Source of the DNA: an uncultured Planctomycetaceae bacterium
Lineage (GTDB): Bacteria; Planctomycetota; Planctomycetia; Planctomycetales; Planctomycetaceae
Reading direction: 5' to 3'
Length of the DNA: 21,112 nt
Assembly (NCBI GenBank): GCA_903823545.1
Contig: CAIJTL010000805.1
Location: 1 to 21,112, forward strand
Translations under genes and position numbers: made by a program
Part shown: positions 15,864 through 21,112 of the stretch, one piece after another
Layout of the letters: each line of letters begins with the position of its first letter
How positions within the stretch are numbered: the stretch's first letter is position 1
Notes under the pieces: model-generated
Database searches by the model: none
What the model saw: the letters and a program-made list of their open reading frames with translations, nothing else
Told to the model about the DNA's origin: nothing

Positions 15864-17639
15864 TTACTTGTCTGGATGCCGCTCATTGGTCGATGGCTCT
15901 TTCTCCTGGGCCGCTTCTCTCGACGTCGCTAATTTCTTGCGTGCGTTTTGCACGTCGCCGGCCATCTTTGGGTCATCGGAATACAGATCGATAACTGCCT
16001 GCCAAAGCTGTTCGGCTTCGGCCGTTTGACGCGTCTCGGCAAATTGATTGGCGCGAGCAAAGGCGTCCGTAATTGCTCCGAATGCCACTTTCCGATCGGA
16101 TACCAAAGCGTCTCGAAATCGCTCGGCCAGCGTGTGGACGCTTTTGGGAGATTTCTGTTCCTTTGTCATAACGATGAGTGCTTCCAACTTCTTTTCCGCA
16201 CGAGTGATTTCACCAAGCTGATACATCATCAATGCTTGGCGAAGCTGCCGCTTTCCTTCGGGATCACTCTTGCCTTCTTTGTCTTTGACTTTCACAAACT
16301 TAGAAACTTCCGTTTCGATCTTTTCCAATTCTGTTGCCATGTCATCAAGCGGTTGATCAACGGCAGTCTTGTCAGAATGAAAGATCCAGTAGCCACCGAC
16401 TAAAAACAGCAGCAACATAGAAACTTGCAGCCAAGTGTTGTTAAGAACTTGTCCGACGGGGCCGCCATCTTTTTGCTCTTCGATCACTTTGCGCATCAAG
16501 TTGCGCATGATCGTTCCGGGGCCTTGGCTATAGCCCCTTTCGACGGCGCGAGTTTCATCGGACTTTCGCTCGACCGCATGGCTTGAGGTAAACGTCCGAG
16601 TGGCTCCCAGCGGCAGTTCGTCGAGCGAGCTTGGTTGTCGAGCCGCAGCAGAAATCGTCGGACCAGACGGGACGACGTGTCCCAGTGCATCCGGAATCAA
16701 CACCGTGGGTGCAACTGCGTCGTCATCGGTTAATCGCGCCTGCTCTCCGGCAATTGTGTGTTCCGCTGCTGACAGGGCCGCCGCTTCGGCCGCCGCGTTG
16801 GCGTTCTCCGCCGATTGCCAAGCGAATCGCTTCTGCACCTCAATCAAACGCAGTGACAGAACGTAAGAATCGGGAAACCGCTTGTCTGGATCTTTTTCCA
16901 ACAGCTTGCAAACGATTTCATCGAGCTGTTTCGGGATGTCGGTTGCGATGAGTGCCGGGCGATCGAATTGAGCAAACTGATGTTTGTGAATCACGTCGAG
17001 CGATGTCTTGCCGCTGAAGGGAGGTCGGCCCGTCAGCATCACGTACATCACCGCGCCGAACGAATACAGGTCGCTCTTCTTTGTGGCGCGTTGTCCTTTC
17101 GCTTGTTCGGGCGACATGTACTCGACCGTGCCAACGATGCCACCGGTGATGGTCAACTTCTGAGAGGCAAAGACCTGCGCCACGCCAAAGTCAGTCAGCT
17201 TGAGCGTTCCATCCGGCGACATCATCAAATTTGATGGCTTGAGGTCTCGATGAATGATTCCCGCATTGTGAGCCGCCTTGAGTGCTCGGCAGAGTTGCAG
17301 GCAGATGTCAATCACTTCGGACCACGGCAGTCGCTTGTCACGCTTCAACCGAGACGTCAGCGTTTCACCATCGACAAATTCCATCGCGTAGTAATACGTG
17401 TCCCCTTCATTGCCGCTTTCATAAAACTCGACAATGTGTGGGCTTTTCAGTTTTTCCATCGAGTCGATTTCACGTTTGAATCGTTCGATGAAACCTTCTT
17501 CGCGAGCAAGTGACGCCGGCAACACCTTGATCGCCGCCATCTGGCTGGTCTCAACGTGTTTGCCGAGATAGACCGTTCCCATTCCGCCAGCGCCCAGCTT
17601 GCGCTCGATGACCCACGGTCCGATCTGTTTTTGATCCAT
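15864..17639 (-). CDS. Transmembrane serine/threonine protein kinase (Hanks type)
   Basis: This 591-residue kinase has a complete catalytic domain at about 8-270. Visible elements are the P-loop GAGGMG (16-21), the ATP lysine in AAIKVL (K38), the catalytic loop HRDLKPSN (130-137), DFG (150-152), a TITGGIVGTVEY activation segment with several Thr, and SPEQ in place of APE. Residues about 275-400 are an alanine-rich and then Ser/Thr-rich juxtamembrane linker. A single transmembrane helix lies at about 403-420, so the kinase faces the cytoplasm. The outer part (about 425-591) is helical, with TPR-like character, and charged at its end. No PASTA domain is present. It is encoded convergently with the c-di-GMP gene and divergently from pyrC. 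Its substrates cannot be told from the sequence. Confidence 0.94.
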   Translation of the reverse strand: MDQKQIGPWVIERKLGAGGMGTVYLGKHVETSQMAAIKVLPASLAREEGFIERFKREIDSMEKLKSPHIVEFYESGNEGDTYYYAMEFVDGETLTSRLKRDKRLPWSEVIDICLQLCRALKAAHNAGIIHRDLKPSNLMMSPDGTLKLTDFGVAQVFASQKLTITGGIVGTVEYMSPEQAKGQRATKKSDLYSFGAVMYVMLTGRPPFSGKTSLDVIHKHQFAQFDRPALIATDIPKQLDEIVCKLLEKDPDKRFPDSYVLSLRLIEVQKRFAWQSAENANAAAEAAALSAAEHTIAGEQARLTDDDAVAPTVLIPDALGHVVPSGPTISAAARQPSSLDELPLGATRTFTSSHAVERKSDETRAVERGYSQGPGTIMRNLMRKVIEEQKDGGPVGQVLNNTWLQVSMLLLFLVGGYWIFHSDKTAVDQPLDDMATELEKIETEVSKFVKVKDKEGKSDPEGKRQLRQALMMYQLGEITRAEKKLEALIVMTKEQKSPKSVHTLAERFRDALVSDRKVAFGAITDAFARANQFAETRQTAEAEQLWQAVIDLYSDDPKMAGDVQNARKKLATSREAAQEKEPSTNERHPDK

Positions 17640-17807
17640 GAGGAACTCAATGAGAGAGAGTTGGTGGTGATGTGCCGCTCATAAGTTTTTCGAAAACGCC
17701 CGCGGTGCAGCCGTTTGAGTCTTTGCTGCGAGAGCGTATTCTGCTCATCCTGTTGAAGCAACGTGCGGTTTTTGTCGTCTTCGATATCACATCCAAGGCC
17801 ATTGCTC

Positions 17808-19043
17808 ATGCTCATTGAAGGTCGTGTCGTCAGTCCAGAAAAGGTCGTCTCTACGCAAATACGAATCGAAGGTGATCGTATTGCTGAGGTCGGTTCAAAT
17901 CTCGGAGTGGCCGATCGACGTTTTGGCGACGACTGTTTGATCTTCGCGGGATTCGGCGACATTCACATTCACGCACGCGACGATGTCAGCGGACGTGAGT
18001 GCTACAAAGAAGATTTCTCAACAGCCGCAAAAGCCGCCGTTAACGGTGGTGTCGTGCATGTGGCTGACATGCCCAACAATCACGTCTCGCCGATTGACGA
18101 CGATTCGTACGCGGCGAAACAAAAAGTAGTCGATGAGCGGCGTGTGCCGATTCATATCACGTTGTATGCCGGGATCGGGCCAGGGACTCACCCGCTCACA
18201 AAGTCCGTACCCTACAAAGTCTACATGGGGCCGAGCGTTGGTGAGTTGTACTTCAAGACCTTGCGGCAGCTTGATGAGACACTTGCCGACTATCGCGGTC
18301 AGGCCGTGAGCTTCCACTGCGAAGATCCGGAGATGATGGATCAGCACAAATCGGCGGCAACTCACGAACAACGTCGCCCGCCAGAATGCGAGGTTTCAGC
18401 GACTTCGTTCGCTTTGCAGATGATTGAGAAATACGACCTCACCGGAAAGCTATGTCATTACTCGGTCGAGGCCGGGATTCCGTTGATCCGTGCGGCAAAA
18501 GATCGTGGACTGCGCGTCACCGCAGAGGTCACTCCGCACCACTTGTACTTCGATGAGTCCGACATCAACGATTCAAACCGAGGTCTGATGCAAATGAATC
18601 CGCCGCTGCGAGCAACTCACGATCGCTTAGCGATGTTAACCGCGCTGCGTGATGGGACGCTCGATTACCTCGCGACCGACCATGCTCCGCATACGCTCGA
18701 AGAGAAAGCCCGTGGCATCTCCGGCCAGCCGCATCTCGATACCTACGCGGCATTCGTCACGTGGCTGATTGCCAAGCAAAACTTTACGCCGCAGCAAGTC
18801 GCGAATTTCTGTTCGGCGAAGCCGGGTGAGTTCGTGAATCCCTATTGTTCGCCGCTCCGATTCGGGCTGGTCGAACCGGGCTACACAGCCTCGCTCACGG
18901 TGTTGAATATGTCTCGACCTTGCACCGTCGTGCGAGAAAGCCTCTTCACAAAATGTGGCTGGTCCCCCTTTGAAGGAGTCACATTCCCTGGTTCCTTAGA
19001 GGCAATCATGCTGCGCGGAGAATGGGCTTCGGAACAAAAATGA
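17808..19043 (+). CDS. pyrC: Dihydroorotase-type amidohydrolase
   Basis: Dihydroorotase catalyses the reversible cyclisation of carbamoyl-aspartate to dihydroorotate, the third step of pyrimidine synthesis. The 411-residue protein has the metal ligands: DIHIHAR with H53 and H55, the probable carboxylated lysine K137 in YKVYM, H170 in SFHCEDP, H217 in CHYS and D291 in ATDHAPHT. R57, the MNPPLR segment (263-268) and the terminal GWSPFEG (384-390) are also typical. I chose the ATG at 17808 over an in-frame GTG at 17763, because MLIEGRVV is the usual opening of this family and the extra 15 residues look unrelated. The 168-base gap to the divergent kinase must hold both promoters; I could not identify them. 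A related cyclic amidohydrolase is possible, but the ligands and the end motif favour dihydroorotase. Confidence 0.88.
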   Translation: MLIEGRVVSPEKVVSTQIRIEGDRIAEVGSNLGVADRRFGDDCLIFAGFGDIHIHARDDVSGRECYKEDFSTAAKAAVNGGVVHVADMPNNHVSPIDDDSYAAKQKVVDERRVPIHITLYAGIGPGTHPLTKSVPYKVYMGPSVGELYFKTLRQLDETLADYRGQAVSFHCEDPEMMDQHKSAATHEQRRPPECEVSATSFALQMIEKYDLTGKLCHYSVEAGIPLIRAAKDRGLRVTAEVTPHHLYFDESDINDSNRGLMQMNPPLRATHDRLAMLTALRDGTLDYLATDHAPHTLEEKARGISGQPHLDTYAAFVTWLIAKQNFTPQQVANFCSAKPGEFVNPYCSPLRFGLVEPGYTASLTVLNMSRPCTVVRESLFTKCGWSPFEGVTFPGSLEAIMLRGEWASEQK

Positions 19044-19054
19044 TTTGGTTTCAC

Positions 19055-19097
19055 CGCTTCGTAACTAACTCGCGGTTCGTAACCGCGATTTGAAGCG
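19055..19097 (+). terminator. Two-tier stem-loop after pyrC
   Basis: An inner perfect 8-bp stem, 19070-19077 with 19081-19088, closes a CGT loop. An outer 6-bp stem pairs CGCTTC (19055-19060) with GAAGCG (19092-19097). It begins 11 bases after the pyrC stop. Only TTT follows the inner stem, so intrinsic termination would be weak. It also lies just before the ribosome site of the next gene and could act on that instead. Confidence 0.4.
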
Positions 19098-19110
19098 ACA
19101 ACGACGATCA

Positions 19111-19118
19111 GAGAGAGG
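19111..19118 (+). promoter_or_regulatory. Strong ribosome binding site
   Basis: GAGAGAGG lies five bases before the ATG at 19124 and fixes that start. It is one of the clearest Shine-Dalgarno sites in the window. Confidence 0.7.
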
Positions 19119-19123
19119 TAGCC

Positions 19124-21112
19124 ATGAAGACAATGCGCGGCACATTGTGGATCGTTCTCTTTCTTTGCATGGGGATGCTGAGTCTTCCGGCGTTTGCCGC
19201 ACCGCTTGATCTGGCGATCAAGGCGGAAGTGTTGGACGAGGCGGCCACGCAGATGTGGCGTGACGGTCACGTTGTGCCTGATGCGGTGAATCAACTTCAA
19301 TCGGTGCTGGGCGTGACGAACGTTGTGCCGAACTACATTGGCTGGAATGCGGGCCGAGTCGCTGAAGAAGGGACGCCGTCTGAGTTCGTGTATCGAGTCG
19401 CGTTCAAACGTCCGGTCGCGATTGGGTCGATCTTCTTGACCGGAACGATGCGCGAGTTGTTCGTGCTCAAGCCTGACGCCGCTGGGCCGGGCGATCCGCA
19501 GGATGCGAAGCAATGGGTGAAGTTGGAACCGCTGTCGCGACAGTCGGCGGGCGTGCTCTTCACGCTGCCGCTGAAGACCGAAACGCGAGCGATCTTGCTG
19601 CGTGAGAAACGGGAGTCGGGGAACTCGACAGTGCATCTCCTGCGGCTCTTCAAAGAGCGGTTGCACAACATCGTGCCGAGCGGCTTCGCGTATGCCGATC
19701 ACGAATACACGCCGCCGAACACGAAGAACACTTACGCGGCCAGTCGGCTCATCACGGGCATCGGCGAGTGGCGGAACGCTGGGAAGAACAACAATGGGTT
19801 CGTCGCCTCACCGCCAATCACGGACATCAATCCGGCGTGGTTCGTGTTGTCGTGGGAACAACCGCAGACTCTCAGTGGCGTTTGGCTGCGCGACAATTTT
19901 GCCAATTACGAACTGCAAACGTTCGTGGGCGACGACTCGGTCAACCCGCGCGCGGGAACGGCGAAGGAATGGAAGAAGGTCGCCGACCTCACCGAGCATC
20001 GCAGCGGCGGGCGCTGGATTCAGTTCACGAAACCGCTGACAACGCGCGGCCTGAAATGGCTCGTCACGAAGACCGAGCGGCCGACCAATATTCCGTACGG
20101 CAGTGACGGCGGGCCGCAAGTGGCTGAGATCGCGGGACTGCATGTCTTCACGAATCTCGGCAATGCCAACGTTCCGGCGTCGGCGACGAGCGGTGATGAA
20201 GCGAAGCCGCCGAAAATGATCACGTTTGATGTTCCGGCGTCGCATAGCGGAAAAGATCGACAAGTCACGATGGTCATCGACGGGCCGGATGGACGGCGCG
20301 TGAAGAACTTGATCGCGCGAGAAACGTTCAACACCGGAAAACATGATGCCGGCTGGAATCTGAAGGACGAGAACGGGGCGTTGATTCAACCAGGTAAGTA
20401 TTCGTGGAAGGCGATCAGTCATGAACCGTTGCAGTTGAAGTACGAAACGACGGTGTATCCCAACACGCTGATGCACGCGCCGGAGAATTCGCCGTGGCTC
20501 AACGGTCATCACGATTCCGGCGGCTGGCTGGCGGATCACACGCCGCCGGTCGGTTGTTGCACGGTCGGCGATCGAGTCTTTCTCTCCGCGTATGTCGCCG
20601 AGAGCGGCGTGTCGCTGATCGAGTGCGATCTGCAAGGTCGCAAGAAGTGGGGGCATCATTCATTCGCCGCTTGGACGGGGCCGAGGTATCTCGCCAGCGA
20701 CAACAAGTCGGTCTTCGTCGGGGCACAAATTCTGAACACGACGACCGACGCGATCTGGACCGTCGATATCGACTCGAAAGAGGTCAAACCGTTTCTGTCG
20801 CTGACGCCGACCGCGACTCGCAAGCGCGGTCTTGAAGGGATCGCCGCGAAGCCGGGTGAGTTGGCGTTGTCGATTCAAGCCAAAGAGAACTGGCTGGCGA
20901 ACGCCGCCGCTGCCGAGGACGCTGATCCCGCGAATTGCTTGCCGATATACGGAGCGAAGCGTCCGCCGCGAGCGGCCTACGAACTGGTCCCCGATCCGCG
21001 CGGCGATTTCCTGCGGCTGTTCCGGCTGATTCAACATCCCTCCGGAGGCGAGACGCAGTTCTCGCTGACGTACCTGCAATCGCCGAAGGGTCGCGGTTCG
21101 AAGCAGCACATC
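19124..21112 (+). CDS. Secreted protein with FlgD-like domain and propeller-like region (3' end missing)
   Basis: The frame from the ATG stays open for 663 codons to the window edge with no stop, so the gene is truncated by the window and not broken. A signal peptide is clear: a short basic start, a hydrophobic core to about residue 20, and cleavage after AFA at 25. Residues about 30-350 contain two probable beta-sandwich (discoidin-like) regions, the second ending in AEIAGLHVFT. Residues about 364-432 look like a FlgD-type Ig domain, including the typical TGKHDAGWNLKDENG pattern followed by PGKYSWKA. From about 469 on, short strands such as VGDRVFLSAYV and ECDLQGRKKWG suggest a PQQ/NHL-like propeller. 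A periplasmic or extracellular binding or enzyme role is plausible, but I do not recognise a named family. Confidence 0.85.
   Translation, partial: MKTMRGTLWIVLFLCMGMLSLPAFAAPLDLAIKAEVLDEAATQMWRDGHVVPDAVNQLQSVLGVTNVVPNYIGWNAGRVAEEGTPSEFVYRVAFKRPVAIGSIFLTGTMRELFVLKPDAAGPGDPQDAKQWVKLEPLSRQSAGVLFTLPLKTETRAILLREKRESGNSTVHLLRLFKERLHNIVPSGFAYADHEYTPPNTKNTYAASRLITGIGEWRNAGKNNNGFVASPPITDINPAWFVLSWEQPQTLSGVWLRDNFANYELQTFVGDDSVNPRAGTAKEWKKVADLTEHRSGGRWIQFTKPLTTRGLKWLVTKTERPTNIPYGSDGGPQVAEIAGLHVFTNLGNANVPASATSGDEAKPPKMITFDVPASHSGKDRQVTMVIDGPDGRRVKNLIARETFNTGKHDAGWNLKDENGALIQPGKYSWKAISHEPLQLKYETTVYPNTLMHAPENSPWLNGHHDSGGWLADHTPPVGCCTVGDRVFLSAYVAESGVSLIECDLQGRKKWGHHSFAAWTGPRYLASDNKSVFVGAQILNTTTDAIWTVDIDSKEVKPFLSLTPTATRKRGLEGIAAKPGELALSIQAKENWLANAAAAEDADPANCLPIYGAKRPPRAAYELVPDPRGDFLRLFRLIQHPSGGETQFSLTYLQSPKGRGSKQHI

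Noticed and set aside
17763..17807. GTG start extending the dihydroorotase by 15 residues
   Set aside because: The extension is unlike the family, whose members start at about MLIEGRVV; an ATG exists at that place.
17447..17962. Minus-strand frame of 171 codons overlapping both the kinase and pyrC starts
   Set aside because: It lies across two well-supported genes and shows no family features.

Overview
The window looks like chromosomal DNA of a planctomycete (Planctomycetota). Three things point there: the giant surface protein begins with a basic region and an LEPR-XLL-type motif followed by a DUF4347 domain; it ends in a C-terminal membrane segment of a kind I associate with giant planctomycete proteins; and the neighbours are a Ser/Thr kinase with a membrane-anchored helical tail and a secreted protein with FlgD-like and propeller-like parts. 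Genus cannot be told from this sequence. I see no rRNA, tRNA, CRISPR array, transposase or phage gene.

Layout. Positions 1-188 are non-coding and full of nested inverted repeats. 189-1694 (minus) is a 12-helix APC-family amino acid permease of the CAT/YfnA type. 1894-2754 (plus) is thiG (thiazole synthase), divergent from the permease, with a foldable leader but no recognisable TPP riboswitch and no other thi gene. 2755-3043 is a gap with a long imperfect hairpin, a perfect 14-bp palindrome and a short hairpin. 3044-13336 (plus) is one reading frame for a roughly 3,430-residue modular surface protein: DUF4347, beta-helix, Calx-beta-like region, a seven-repeat probable beta-propeller, tandem small modules, about nine cadherin-type repeats, three bacterial Ig/cadherin-like repeats, a proline-rich linker and a C-terminal membrane anchor. 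13339-15792 (plus) starts 2 bases after its stop and encodes a membrane sensor with PAS, GGDEF (GGEEF, I-site intact) and a degenerate HD-GYP domain. 15864-17639 (minus) is a transmembrane Ser/Thr kinase, convergent with the previous gene. 17808-19043 (plus) is a dihydroorotase-type amidohydrolase with all metal ligands. 19124 to the right edge (plus) is a secreted protein that runs out of the window without a stop.

How the genes relate. The clearest unit is the giant protein plus the c-di-GMP enzyme: the tight junction suggests translational coupling, and c-di-GMP control of a huge surface adhesin is a known theme in other bacteria (LapA/LapD). Here that link is an inference from position. 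thiG, pyrC, the permease and the kinase look like independently transcribed housekeeping or signalling genes. The most unusual content is inside the giant protein (possible Cys/His dyad in DUF4347, seven-bladed propeller signature, a compositionally distinct repeat core with a sharp right boundary) and in the partner enzyme (HD-GYP domain that has lost its HH...GYP motif, and an HPt-like tail without the phospho-acceptor histidine).
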